DNA from: Enchytraeus crypticus | Taxonomy: Eukaryota; Annelida; Clitellata; Enchytraeida; Enchytraeidae | Assembly (NCBI GenBank): GCA_905160935.1 | Contig: CAJHZI010000563.1 | Coordinates: 942,001 to 1,006,000 of the forward strand | Length of the DNA stretch: 64,000 nt | Direction: 5' to 3' | Part shown: positions 31,815-43,639 of the stretch, piece by piece | Layout: each line of letters opens with the position of its first letter | Numbering within the stretch: the first letter of the stretch is position 1 | Notes under the pieces: generated by a model | The model's database searches: none | What the model was told of the DNA's origin: nothing | Seen by the model: the letters and a program-made list of their open reading frames with translations, nothing else | Position numbers and translations under genes: made by a program

Positions 31815-32855
31815 AGCCTTTATGCTCAAAGCTAAAGTAACTGCGACAGTCAGCAAAAAAGTCTCAATTATTTTCATTAATCGGAATATGTTTATCATGG
31901 ATGTTTCTCCAATCAAGAACGAAAACAATTAGCCTTCCATCTCAGCAGTTAACTTATTATATATTTCGAATTGGGTCTAATTTACTCTCATACTTCTAAA
32001 ACTCCCCATTTAAACACCAGCAATCAGTCGACCTTGGCAAAATCATCAGTTGTAATACCGTAATAAAACTTAGTATATTGTTCATTTTATAAGCCACGGC
32101 TTAAAAAATTTCTGTATAATTTTAAATTTAAGTTCAAACATTCACCCTTTCGCCATTTTCCCAACTGCTATCAGTATATACAGGGTTCAAATATATAGTA
32201 CTGTCATGCCTTTCACCAGAAAACATATTGGTCTAACTTTAAACGTAACTTTGACTTCTATATAATGTTATTGCATGTGCCAATGAATAATCAATATTTT
32301 CGAAACAACAAAGTTTTACTATTGTCCAATATCAAATTTCGCTCTAATAGCCCAATTTGTACTTGTACATTGTACATCAATTTGTCAGACTACAGGAACG
32401 ATAATAACCAAACAGTGACGAAGCTATCTGCCCCTTATCAGTTAAACAACGCTCGACTATAGATAACGGCAAGTCAATCACTTGTTTTGCTGGAAAAGTA
32501 AACACTAAGGAAATGTACAATTGTTTGCGTTGCTGTATTGAATTCGTCAGAAAATAGCCGTTTAAGAAGTAGATCGTTGATAATGTGTAATTTATGACAT
32601 TCGCGCTAATCATGCTTCAGATAAAAGGGCCAGATATTCTTGTGATGGTCTACCGCGGTTCAACATAGAGGAAAGCAAAAATAGACCGCTTTGCTCTTAC
32701 ATTGTACTTATCTACTCATTTTTGTTTACATAGGCCTATCGGTTAAACAAAGGGTAGAATGGAATAACGTGCTTGGTGTTTACTTATCTATACTTTGATT
32801 TTTTTCAAGTTCTCTCAAACACGAAGAAAATCATAAGTATAAAGTTATATTATCC
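31815..32855. other. Intergenic, AT-rich
   Basis: Short ORFs on both strands at 32265-32613 have no recognisable content. No repeat family assigned. Confidence 0.45.
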
Positions 32856-32859
32856 TTGT

Positions 32860-32861
32860 TC

Positions 32862-32912
<51 letters not shown>

Positions 32913-32913
32913 G

Positions 32914-32972
<59 letters not shown>

Positions 32973-33004
32973 TTGTACATACATTTATTATATTTTGCAT
33001 ATAG

Positions 33005-33064
<60 letters not shown>

Positions 33065-33066
33065 AT
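32860..33066. repeat. Compound (TA)n(TG)n microsatellite
   Basis: Alternating TA and TG blocks with ATGTATG and TTGTACATAC interruptions. Tyr/Ile ORFs here are artefacts. Confidence 0.95.
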
Positions 33067-33599
33067 TAATTTTTAACAAACTGTATAAAAGAGGACAACA
33101 TATAAACAATTTACTATCTAGTTAAATATGACAATAAACTTAATTAAAAAAATGTATATACAGAATTCTGTAGTCCTGATGGATGCTATGATGTATTAGA
33201 AAGATAAATTTAAAATATGCGAAAATGCCAAGCAACTTCTAATTTCAGGCAGTCTACTGTAAATCTTGGTTCAGTAATGGTCTGAGAGTTTCATGTGGAG
33301 ATGGATAGATGAATTATGAATAGAAGCTCAAAATCTGTTCAATCAAGCACTAAGTCACGTTTTTATATGGTTTAAAGCTCTATTTTAGTGGCTTAATGCT
33401 ACTGGAGAAACTCAAAATCTGTTCAATCCTTTACCCTAAACGGTTCATTATAGAAATAAAATTAATTTTTAATTAGAATGGTTCGTCTATGCAGGTTTTG
33501 TAGAATGAGTAGGCCTGAGATTGAATATGAGTTCTGGGGTATGTAAAATCCACCTGAAAAAGGCGATTCAAAACAGTAGACAGTTTTTGACAAATAAAG

Positions 33600-33745
33600 C
33601 TAAAAAGCTAATGTTAGCGACAGTTTCCTCACTCGAAAACGATGTCAGTGACGGGCGAACTCAGGATTTGAACGCCGCACGTACCGATCCGCGGTAGAAT
33701 AACTTGTCGACATTGCCAATGGCTCCAGTCAGATATAGCCAGTAA
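33600..33745 (-). mobile_element. SINE family B copy
   Basis: GACAGTTTCCTCACTCG, GATGTCAGTGACGGGCG, GGATTTGAACGCCGC, GATCCGCGGTAGAATA and GCCAATGGCTCCAG on plus, the reverse of the family consensus. Confidence 0.75.
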
Positions 33746-33749
33746 GATA

Positions 33750-34160
33750 TATAAAAAGGGATCATCCATGCACTGTTTATACAAGCCGGAGAATTGTCTG
33801 TAATATGTGTATTTTATTTATGAATTAATAGGCCAGAAATTAACTAATAAATATAGGCAATTTATTTTTATGTAGAAAAGACTCTGAAGTTTAACTCACC
33901 TGCTTGTTGCTGAATTTTTATCCAATAAAATTCTGTTAATGAGGTTAACCACTCCCGATACCAGAATGCAAAATTACGATATAGCAGTTTTAAAAGAGAA
34001 AAAAGAAAAAAATTGCAGAGACAAACAAGAGGCTTATGAGAGACTAATTAACACAAAATATGAAGAGAGTAAATAGGTTCAAAAAACAATTAAATCAATT
34101 CAAAAATAGTTATTCAAATTGTTATTGTGTTATTTAAGGGTAAACAGGATTGTTTTCTCA
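33750..34160. other. Intergenic, A-rich
   Basis: No gene or repeat family recognised. Confidence 0.4.
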
Positions 34161-34164
34161 GAGA

Positions 34165-34395
34165 ATGACGCCCCTGCCCAGTAAATGTTAATCGAAGCCG
34201 AGGAAGGCATAGGGGCCCACCTCGTCATAAGCAGAATCCCTCAAGAATAATGGTATATAAAAATGAATGTTATAGATAATTTAAAAATCCACTCATACGT
34301 GGACATGAAGAGGAGAAGGGAAAATAGAAAAGAGTGGAAGCGTTATATACTATGGACCTGCCAGCAGGCAGTGCACTAGGAGAGAGATTGTGTTA
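34165..34395 (+). mobile_element. LINE family A 3' end
   Basis: CACCTCGTCATAAGCAGAAT precedes AATCCACTCATACGTGGACA, GAAGAGGAGAAGGG, GCGTTATATACTATGGACC, the perfect hairpin CTGCCAGCAGGCAG and TGCACTAGGAGAGAG. Confidence 0.7.
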
Positions 34396-34496
34396 TTTAA
34401 AAAGAACAATTGTGACGTAGTCACATAAACATTATTACAAGAATGCAAAAAATTCATTTAAAAAGAGAAAAAAGAAAAAGAGATCGAGATCTAGAG

Positions 34497-34665
34497 AGAG
34501 AGAAAGAAAGAAAGATAAAACAACTGGGAGACATACTCACGTACTCACACACACGCACACACACACACACACATGCACTCACACACACACACACATGCAC
34601 TCACACACACATGTACGCACACGCACACACAAACACACGCACACATGCACGCACACTGACAGTCC
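34497..34665. repeat. (GA)n and (CA)n-type microsatellites
   Basis: GA-rich 34492-34520, then CACACA/CTCACA/GCACAC repeats at 34540-34662. His/Thr and Cys/Val ORFs here are artefacts. Confidence 0.9.
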
Positions 34666-35940
34666 TGAAGAGATACCGGAGCTGGAGGAGTAGAGGGAAG
34701 AGCATTGGCTGATTGCGATGTTTCCTAAAAGTGTCCTTATCTTGCCTGGGAGTGGATTTATGGGACTCCTCTCCGCCTCCCTTCCGATAATCATTCCGAG
34801 GCCCAGTGACGTGATACTCCGAGAGTTCACGAGTCCAAAACAAATTCATTTTGTTCCGAATATACCAGACTACAGACAACAAATAATTTGAGCGCCAGTG
34901 TTGTTCATGACAACATTGAGAGCTTTTGTGACAAATTTCTAGTCTAAGAGTAAAAATGTGGTTCATAAAACGGTGAATATACTCTTAGAGGCAGATTAAG
35001 AATTCATTAAGAGAGTGTTTAAGTGACTATCTCGTTTTTTATGCAATTTCCGTTATGCTACGCTTTATTTGCTGGTGATTAAAACTTGGCTACGTGTTCG
35101 ATTCACTATTTAGCTTACAATCATATTGCTTGTGATAGCATTTTAATCGATATTATATAGTAAATGACGTATTGCATTAGCTGATGAAGCATTCGACATT
35201 CCAAATACGTCTTTGTACTCGTCCAAATTTCCAAAATTTCTCGAAAGAAGCGGAATAAAACGAAACAATAAAAAACATGCTGTCCATTAATTGCAGTATT
35301 TTTAACCAAAAAAATCAAATAGCTAATTTAAATAATACTTTTTTAGAATCATAATTCGATTGATCGGCGAAAGAGAAGAAGACCTTCGTATGACCGGATG
35401 TTTTGTGTGGTGATTATTTAATGAAGCTTTATATCACCAGTCAAGTACACACCCAATGTTTGCCCGTCTGTTGAGATCTCTGATTGACATATCCCGGATT
35501 GCACATGTTGTAATATGCTTGAGTAAGCAGATTGACAACTAAATCTATAGTAAAATTTAAATCAATATCAGACAGCGTCGATAATTTCCAAAAATATAGA
35601 TGAAAGGGTCAGGATAAGTAAAGCTCATATACGATGTGTTAACAATCAGCAAAAAATTTAGGATTTTGATGGAAATTATTGTTTTATGAGCTAAATTGGT
35701 TATTAAATTGCAATTTGTTTTTGCAAAGTGATCTATGTAATGTGGCAATTGAAAATGAATACTTGCAGCCTATTAGATACATCCAAAGGACAGTTTTAGA
35801 TATACTAAATCTCGAATGCTATTTCTTTTTAAATTTGATCTTTAATAACATATGAAGTTGTGAACTCCAAAAACTAAAGTTATTCAGGTCAAGATTAAGA
35901 TGATTTAATTACATTAATCCAATTCCTAATTAACTGGCCT
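34666..35940. other. Intergenic with a LINE family D fragment
   Basis: A family D block (minus strand) at 34873-34930. The ORF at 34601-34966 is partly microsatellite and has no recognised domain. The remainder is AT-rich and unassigned. Confidence 0.45.
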
Positions 35941-35944
35941 TAAT

Positions 35945-36240
35945 GACTTTCGGTGTTATGTCTGGGACGCCGAAGAATAGAACAACCGTACATTACACTT
36001 GTCGTAAGAACATACTAAGGAAGGCAACGGAAAACCACTTCAGAAGCCATAATATTCTCAAGCTATAGGCTACATAACGTTTGATTTCGGCATAGCCTTT
36101 AGTGAAGGTATTAACTCATTACTCATTGGAAAACTCTTTCTGGAGCGTAAGAGCAACATGAGTAGGAATAAATGCCATGAATCTGTCACTTAGCAGAACA
36201 CTAGAGAGCGAGAGAGAGAGAGAAAGAGAGGGAGAAAGGG
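35945..36240 (+). mobile_element. SINE-like repeat, family C
   Basis: TGTCTGGGACGCCGAAGAAT, AGGAAGGCAACGGAAAACC, ACTTCAGAAGCC, GAAGGTATTAACTC, the degraded hairpin CTGTCACTTAGCAG and AACACTAGAGAGCGAGAGAG. The GA microsatellite grows directly from its end. Confidence 0.75.
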
Positions 36241-36244
36241 AGAT

Positions 36245-36780
36245 AGAGAGTTATATAATTACTGACATTTACCAAATATTTTCTATAAATTTAAAACTTG
36301 TTGAACCACTTGAGAATCCACCTTTTACTTATCTTTTAGAATTTAATTATACATTTTCTCCCTTTCATTTAGTTTGTTTATATTTGAAATAATATTATAT
36401 GAAAAAATATGTAATCAGTGACTATTGATATCTTACTATATGTCAACTAATTAAAACCTTCTATTTTTAGCAAAATCTGATATGTTAGTAAAAACAAATT
36501 ATGTAGCCATTAACTGTGCACCGACATTTACGAGCTCTTTTGCTGTGGCAGATTAACTTGCTGAAGGCTTGAAAGCGACCATTACTTCCTAACCTTGTCT
36601 TTGGTATGGTCGCAGTGGAGGTCAATGAATACAGTGATCGGAAATGAGTGACCAGAGTGTGCGTGAAACATTTGCCAACAGGGATTGAGAAATATTTTTC
36701 CTAAATATGTGTAAACAAATGTTAGCCATATTGCCAAAAATGGTAAATCCCAGCTTTTCATTTTTTCTTTTTCATGGAAA
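36245..36780. other. Intergenic
   Basis: An 83-codon minus-strand ORF at 36582-36833 has no recognised motif. No gene called. Confidence 0.4.
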
Positions 36781-36782
36781 AG

Positions 36783-36872
36783 ATTAATAATAATCTGCCA
36801 GGAACCTGTAAAGCGGTCTCCAAGACCGGACACCGGCTATGACACCGCTATAGAAATTATCGGAGGTTATTA
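36783..36872 (+). mobile_element. SINE family H 3' part
   Basis: TCTGCCAGGAACCTGTAAAG, TCTCCAAGACCGGACA and GACACCGCTATAGAAATTAT match the reverse of 45270-45345. ATT repeats follow. Confidence 0.6.
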
Positions 36873-37079
36873 TTATTGTTATTATTATTTCTAAATGAAG
36901 GTAGGATTGAGAATGTTGATCGATTCAGTTTAGTTTAATGTAGTTGATACGCAATCTCGTTAAAGTTGTAGTTTGCGAGATTTCTATGCACTGTTTCATA
37001 TTTATATTATATATTTATATTTTATTGTTTACACTTACTTAATTGATACAAAAATTATACAAATATCTACAATCGTGCT

Positions 37080-37330
37080 CGTATTTACAAAGGGGTCCAA
37101 ACTTCCCACACAAAGCCTTAGGAGCTGATAATTCGCAATAAGTGTGGAAACCTGAAATGAGAGACCGTTTTTGACCAGCACGTTCACAGATGTCGCTGGA
37201 CTTTTATGGTCGTCCTACTGAAGGAGTTACTTCGGTTTATGACCGCGGCAGTCGCCCGTGAATATAAATGGGAAGAATTGAAAAATTCTGCTGATCAGCA
37301 TCACAGCATGCGAGAATCTTCGAGGCGTAA
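37080..37330 (+). promoter_or_regulatory. Candidate TATA promoter with very short first exon
   Basis: A moderately CpG-containing unique stretch (GACCGCGGCAGTCGCCCG) leads to TATAAAT at 37263-37269. About 30 bases later ATCAGCATCA could be the initiator, and a donor-like AGGC|GTAAGT lies at 37326/37327. No coding exon downstream was recognised. Confidence 0.33.
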
Positions 37331-37499
37331 GTCCGAGTTAGAATTTAACATCAATTTGTTATTAAATTGACTGTTTAATTTAGACGATGATGTGAATTTG
37401 AAATTTTGTGTGACATTTCTGTTATGAAAATCATTTTAGTTTATAGACTACCTTTTCGGTTATTTAATCAATTACATAAGCTAACTTACCACTGCGGCT

Positions 37500-37770
37500 G
37501 TGTTCAGGCCACTGATGAATACACAGACCATACATTATACTGTACGTGTCGTAATTGCCGACTGAGCATTTGTGGATAATGACAATGGTAAACCACCCCA
37601 GAAGCTATTAGTTCCAAGTTCTAGTCTAGTAAAGTTTGGTAAAGTAAAAACAGTCTTTCTATGAAGGAATTATTTAATTGATATACATGTATGTAGTGAA
37701 TCTTATAGACTTTAGGAACATGTACCTTGACCCTTTAATTATGTGACAGAGTACTAATGAGCGAGAGATA
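37500..37770 (+). mobile_element. Diverged SINE-like repeat, family C
   Basis: CATACATTATACTGTACGTG, TCGTAA, AATGGTAAACCACCCCAG and TCTATGAAGGAATT keep family order; the terminal hairpin is lost but GTACTAATGAGCGAGAG remains. Confidence 0.55.
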
Positions 37771-37774
37771 ATTT

Positions 37775-38425
37775 ATTCTCTCCAACATAAATTATATTAA
37801 AAGTTGAGTGTGAGATCGGTGATTAACTAATAAGTGATTAATGAAAAGCAAACAATTAAATAAATACTTTATTAAACAATTAATTAAACACTTTTTAATA
37901 TAATTAATTAATTAATTAAGCCATGTCATTCTCAAGATAACGGCTAGATTATGTTTTGAAGAAGGCATAGAATATTCATTGAACGGAATAAACGTATTGT
38001 CTCGTAAACATATTAACGTATTGACTGGTTGGTTGACCGAGTGTTTAAAATCTATTCAGATATTGAACAGAAGTAGGCCTTTATTTCTTTTTTATTTATA
38101 TTTCTAACGTTTTCTCAAATAAATAAAGAGACCTATATCTTATAATTCTAAAATCATTTGCTACAAATCATTAATTTACTATTAATTTAGTTTCTTAATG
38201 AGATACATTCTTTTGAAAGACATTAGGCCTATATAGTCAAGATCTCATATCGTTGATGATTGACAAAAGACTTATATTGTATAAAAGTTTTTAGAAATCG
38301 ATCTACTGAACTACTTAAATAATTTTTTCTATATATGCTCTATCCCAAATAAAAAATAAATATATTACCACAGATTTTTCCTTAATTTTTAGCAGAAGCA
38401 CGTATACGGAGAAGCCAATGTAGAG
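37775..38425. other. Intergenic, AT-rich
   Basis: Many TTAATTAATT clusters and two TAGGCCT motifs. No gene seen. Confidence 0.45.
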
Positions 38426-38427
38426 GA

Positions 38428-38525
38428 TACTCACTCACTCACTCACTCACTCATTCACTCACTCATTCACTCACTCACTCACTCTATCTCTTCCTCTCGC
38501 TCTCTCTCTCTATCTCTCTTTCTCT
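38428..38525. repeat. (ACTC)n then (CT)n microsatellite
   Basis: About 13 ACTC units with ATTC variants, followed by CT-rich sequence. Confidence 0.93.
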
Positions 38526-38749
38526 TACACTAACCGAAATTCACGGCCTTTCAAAAATGCCTTTTCATTGAGTTTTGATTAACATTTTATCATAACATCG
38601 ATGCCTAGCGGAGAAGATCTTCATCGGGACATGGAAATGTTTGTCGTAGGCTCAAACAACAGACCCGGCAGTTAAATCATCTTCAAATTATACTACAAAA
38701 CCTCTAAAATATCTTTTGTAGAACCAAAAACGTATACTCGTAATACACT

Positions 38750-38870
38750 ACGGCTGAACAGGTAGCGTATCGGCGTGTTGTCTGACTACTTATCAGTAGT
38801 TACAAGGTTGAACCCCGTCACTGACATCAATGACAAGCTTTTCTGAAAGGAAACTAACGTTAAATTTATT
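38750..38870 (+). mobile_element. Diverged SINE, family B
   Basis: AACAGGTAGCGTATCGG, ACTTATCAGTAGTTA, GGTTGAACCCCGTCACTGAC and AGGAAACTAACGTTAAATT follow the family order. Confidence 0.55.
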
Positions 38871-39089
38871 TCGGCCTCCATTTGCTGCGACGACTACTAC
38901 TAGAACGCTCCACGATCCGCTGCTACGCCTGTAGATGTGCTAAAGCTGAAAGTTCTGAGTCAGCTTTAAGAGGAAGGACATAAAGATCAGTGATGTGTGT
39001 CGCATTAGCCTCCGAATTTCATCTCAGTGCGGCAGAACTACTGTCTCAAACAGCTCTGCTATACGGTGTTTCGTGCAAGTGCTTCTGGG

Positions 39090-39350
<261 letters not shown>

Positions 39351-39359
39351 TTATCATGA

Positions 39360-40945
39360 CATATACAATTCTGACAAATACACATGTATATTCATGCACA
39401 CAGAAAGTTCAGACATATGTGTGATCGGTAATATAGGCCGTGACGGCACTAACATATACCGGTTGTTCAATTAATAAAGGCAAAATGTAAAAGTAGCGAC
39501 TAGAAATGTATGTGATATGTTAACATAAAGTTAAACATATCACATACAATATGATCGTTTAAAAATATGATTGCTACAAATTATTCTAGTTAAAAAGAAA
39601 AGAACATCAAGCTGACGATCTTGAAACCTCTAAATATTGGTAATTAAATTATAGCAGAGCCTATGACGTCAGTCTCAGATAACCGTTTGATAACGAAGTA
39701 ACAACAGACACATAATACTGCAAAAATTGTGACAAATTTACGTGGCTAGCCTAGACCTTTTCAATTTAGAGAATTAAAGTTATGTTAACAAATATACCTT
39801 TCATGCTAAATACCAGCCCATTAGTTTCTAAAATGCCTAATACTGTATGCTGTACTATTAGGTTTAAGAAATTGATTAGCAAAATTCGAATTGGGCCATT
39901 GAATATAAGAAACGCATTCCCTCGCAACCAAAGGGGCGACCCGATTCTAAGCTCATAAATCACTCAATCAGTTTTTATTTATTTTGCAGCCTATTGAATT
40001 TTGCAGCTAATTGAATGCCAAAATCCAAACGAAATACTCTTTTTATATATTGCACTAAACAATAGGATTATTATCGGTAATCTATACAGTTTAACAAATA
40101 CATAAGTTTTGTTTTTGTTTTTGACAGTGTTGATGTACTGACGACCCCGGTCCTGGACTCGAAACCACTCGAAGCCATTTTTGGGGTCACATAAAAGTTG
40201 CCAGACGATCTTAATTATTGATTGATAATAGTAACACAAACTTACACCTTTCATTGAAAAGCACTTTATTTCAAACTCTTCACCCGATGGCGTTATCAGG
40301 CATTAAAACAATTTCATCGCGCAATTCTATTCTTAATTCTACAATAAATAAACGTAGTTCAAATCCAGGGCAAATATTTAGCAGAAATTATATTAGACAT
40401 TCAGGCGTACCCAGAGGTGCAGGGAAACAGCCCGTGGAGAAATGGGTGACGGGCTCACACTAAACGAACCATAAACTGGCTCTATATTGACACCTTAATG
40501 CTCGACAGGGCTCTGTATTGACTGCTGGAGTCCGGCTGTTAAACCACGTGCCAGATTATATTACAGGAAGTCCCAGAGTCCTACGATCTTCTTTTAGTTT
40601 CGTCTTACAAGATATCCTGTAGGGAAGCTTCCCTCTCTGTCGTTTCTTTGTATTGTTGACGATGACAAAACTGCAAACTTTTTGATCCTAATGTATCATC
40701 AGTTATTATTATCAATAATTAATTTAACAGTGTTTTTAACTTCTGCCTAACATAAGCTCCATTAGTATTATAAGGGAATACAGTAAATAAAATTAAGAAT
40801 AAATACAACTTGAAAAATATATAGTTATAATACACGAGCTTGTCATTGTATGAGAAAATAAATACAAAGGCATAAAATAAATAATAACTTGTAATGAGTA
40901 CTTTTAGAAAATTTAAAATTATAATAGAAGAATAAGAATTTTTCA
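39360..40945. other. Intergenic
   Basis: The stretch 40430-40630 is less AT-rich, but no ORF, promoter or repeat family was recognised. Short ORFs at 39766-40463 and 40719-40991 look random. Confidence 0.4.
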
Positions 40946-41005
40946 ATGAAGTGCAGATAGATGTTTTTACGGTCACTAGCAGCTGCAGCACGTGCTCAGA
41001 AGCTG

Positions 41006-41152
41006 ACGCAGCTGATACAGCTGATACAGCTTATACAGCTGATACAGATGATACAGCTGATACAGCTGATGCAGATGATACAGCTGATACAGCTGATACA
41101 GCTGATATAGCTTATACAGCTGATACAGCTGATGCAGATGATACAGCTTCTA
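41006..41152. repeat. 9-bp GCTGATACA tandem repeat
   Basis: About 16 units with GATGATACA and GCTTATACA variants, open in frame on the plus strand as an Ala/Asp/Thr repeat (40951-41157). No sign that it is a gene. Confidence 0.9.
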
Positions 41153-41749
41153 TGTAACTCATACAAGACACTCTCTTAAGTTGTAAAACTAAATTTAGCT
41201 CCTGTTTCCGTATCACAAGGGACACATTCATAGACTGTTCGACTAAAATTCGAATCAGTGGCTCCCTTTTTCCGAGTCAAGCTTGCTATCCATTTAACCT
41301 GTGCAGTATCCAGCCATTACTCTACTGTTCGAACACCTCGAATGCTACTATTGCTTTATGAGGTTTCTGTTAGGGAGGAAGAAAAAAGACTATTTTAATA
41401 TTCGAATTTAATATAGTTTTCATATCATTTTAGCACTAAGTACAAAGGTGGAGTATATTTCCTTTTCTACAGCAGCTATTAAGGTCTAAGAATCGAATTT
41501 TACACAAAAAAGTACTTTATAATCTATACTCTAGGCCTATACGTGCAGTTTGTTCGCGCAATAAATAAAAGCGAATGCTCATATAATTGAAATATAATCT
41601 CTAAAGGAACCATTACACCATTGTCATGCTTTTTCCAGCAGCGTATAATTTTGATCATTGGTCCTTTGAAGGATTTCTACAGCCATACTTCAATAATAAA
41701 TGGCTCGTTTTATGACTTTACCTCTCGCAGCGCTTTAATGCTCTCCTAT

Positions 41750-41930
41750 CAGCTCAGCTGTGACAGGAACTGCTGCGCAGCTGCTGCAATATTCTGATCT
41801 GCTGCTGCAGCTGCTGCATCAGCATACAGCTACAGCTGCTACATCCGCTACAGCTACTAGAGATGCTACAACTGCTATAGCTGCTTTGCTGCTACATCTG
41901 CTGCATCATCAAACACAACAGCTGCTTCCA
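41750..41930. repeat. Degenerate GCTGCT trinucleotide region
   Basis: Repeated GCTGCTGCA, GCTACAGCT and GCTGCATCA units, partly self-complementary through CAGCTG. Confidence 0.75.
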
Positions 41931-41964
41931 AATGCTTAATCCGAGTTTACCAACAGTTGTTTGT

Positions 41965-42060
41965 TTTCAAAATCATGTCACCGTGACGAAGTGAGCACTT
42001 TAATGAACTCCGTATTTACTGATCCGTAGTTGGATGCCTAACAGATAAGCCATCGTTGAA
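41965..42060 (-). mobile_element. Diverged SINE, family B
   Basis: ATGTCACCGTGACGAAGTGA, ATTTACTGATCCGTAGTTGG and GCCTAACAGATAAGCCATCG are the reversed family blocks. The B box is degraded. Confidence 0.45.
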
Positions 42061-42221
42061 GTCTATGCTGCTATATGTGCCATTTGAAAGGTACAATGAA
42101 TAAATATGTAGAGAACGTATTGTAGTACTAGTTTAGATAGATACTTATTACACAATTAATTACAAAATACTAAAACCAAAAGTGACTTCTTGTAAAGACA
42201 ACATTTCAATAAATCATACGA

Positions 42222-42800
42222 GATTGGAACTTATAAGGAGTTTCAAATATGTGGGTTATACTGTAACATAAGATGGGAAATGCGAAATTGAAATATGCAG
42301 TAGGATTGCAGAAAAAAAAGACCTTATATCATAGGTAAAAACTTTGATCAATGCGTCCAATCAAAGCCACAGAGATAAAGATAGCGAAAAATTTTGGTAT
42401 ATGAACTACGCTATAACATTGGTGAGAAACATAAACCTTGAGAACAATAAATTGAAGGAAGAAATAAGGAAACTAGAAGCGTTATAAATATGGATATATA
42501 GATTGTAGAAGAATGGAAAAGGTTAAAATTACCAAAAAGTTACAAATGAATAAGTTTTGTAGAGAGTTAGTACAGTAGACAGTTGATAAATGCATTAAGA
42601 AATAGGAAGAAAAGAGGGATAGGACTTATTACAAGAGGAGAAAGTCTACTAAAAAGGCTATAGAAGGTACAATGGAAGGAAAAAGAAGTAGGTATAGAAC
42701 GAGTCTAGGAATGTTAGATGATTTAAAGATCCACTCAGATTTGGACATGCAGATGTAATGATGATAGAGAGAGATCGAGATATCCCTTTTATGTGGTCGA
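42222..42800 (+). pseudogene. RTE-like LINE (family A), ORF2 C-terminal third, multiply broken
   Basis: Conceptual translation, with stops and frameshifts, follows the downstream part of RTE-like reverse transcriptase ORFs: SFKYVGYTVT, DGKCEIEICSRIA, then KLEAL ... WIYR, a VTNE-type segment, INALRNRKK, RGESLLK, IEGTMEGKR and GMLDDLK. The last parts match the minus-strand copy at 14781-15085, tying that 3' end to this coding region. The 3' hairpin and tail are missing. Dead element. Confidence 0.75.
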
Positions 42801-42879
42801 CACGGAGGGGTCTAAATGGAACCTTAAGGTAGGCTATCCTTCGGCCTGACACCAGTAAATGTACACAAGTAGGATTCTA

Positions 42880-43485
42880 TTCGTCCTTCGGAAGATAAAT
42901 CCACGACTCAATACAATTTTGAACTTTCGCGACCTATCTTTCAAGAGGCAAGCTTTTTACCACTGCACCACAAGACGTTGCTTTTGCGATGCACATATAT
43001 AATTAGCCTAATTTAACACTGAAATTCATCCAGGAAGATATAGCAAAGTCTCCCCTGTGACATCGGCCTAGTTTAAGGGGTACTTCATCATCGCACAATT
43101 GATTCCGGGAATAAATGAGCCAGCGCACAGTGGGAATACGCTAGCGAGATATCCACTCGTATCACTGGCGATAACAAACAACAAATTTTCTTCTAAAAAC
43201 AACGGCTCTAATAACAATCAAATAGCTGCTCCGTACATTTCTCTCTTGTGCCGAGTTGTATCCGTTAGGACTGCAAATAGTAATTTTTGAAATTTAATTT
43301 TTTTCTTTAAAATATAATTAAATATTGCGGTGATTTGTGAAATATCAATGCCAAACAAAGTAGTTACAACATATATAGTCTCTATGACTTGTGACCCAGT
43401 GGTAGGACACAAAGAATAAGAAAAAAAAAAAAGCACTGAAAAATCATCCCACAGCCCAATAGGATATCTTAATATTTAATTGTGT
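42880..43485. other. Intergenic
   Basis: The stretch 43020-43280 is less AT-rich with AACAAACAACAAA and CGATAAC motifs; no gene or repeat family recognised. Confidence 0.4.
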
Positions 43486-43489
43486 AACT

Positions 43490-43632
43490 AATTACAGATA
43501 GAGCTGATCTGAGAGTAAAATTTTGGATCTTCATAGGACTGGTAAACTGGATTTTACTGACTGAAGGTTAAACATGAGATAAAGTGTGATAGGTATCAAC
43601 TGAGATGATCATTTCACTTTAATGATCGCTTA
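43490..43632 (+). mobile_element. SINE family F body
   Basis: GAGCTGATCTGAGAGTAAAA, GGATCTTCATAGGACTGG, AAACTGGATTTTACTGAC and GATGATCATTTCACTTTAAT match the copy at 1745-1920. Confidence 0.62.
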
Positions 43633-43639
43633 GCTATTA

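Noticed and set aside
32773-33125. Tyr/Ile/Val ORFs on both strands
   Set aside because: Translations of the TA/TG compound microsatellite.
40951-41157. Ala/Asp/Thr repeat ORF
   Set aside because: 9-bp repeat read in frame, no start or splice context supporting a gene.
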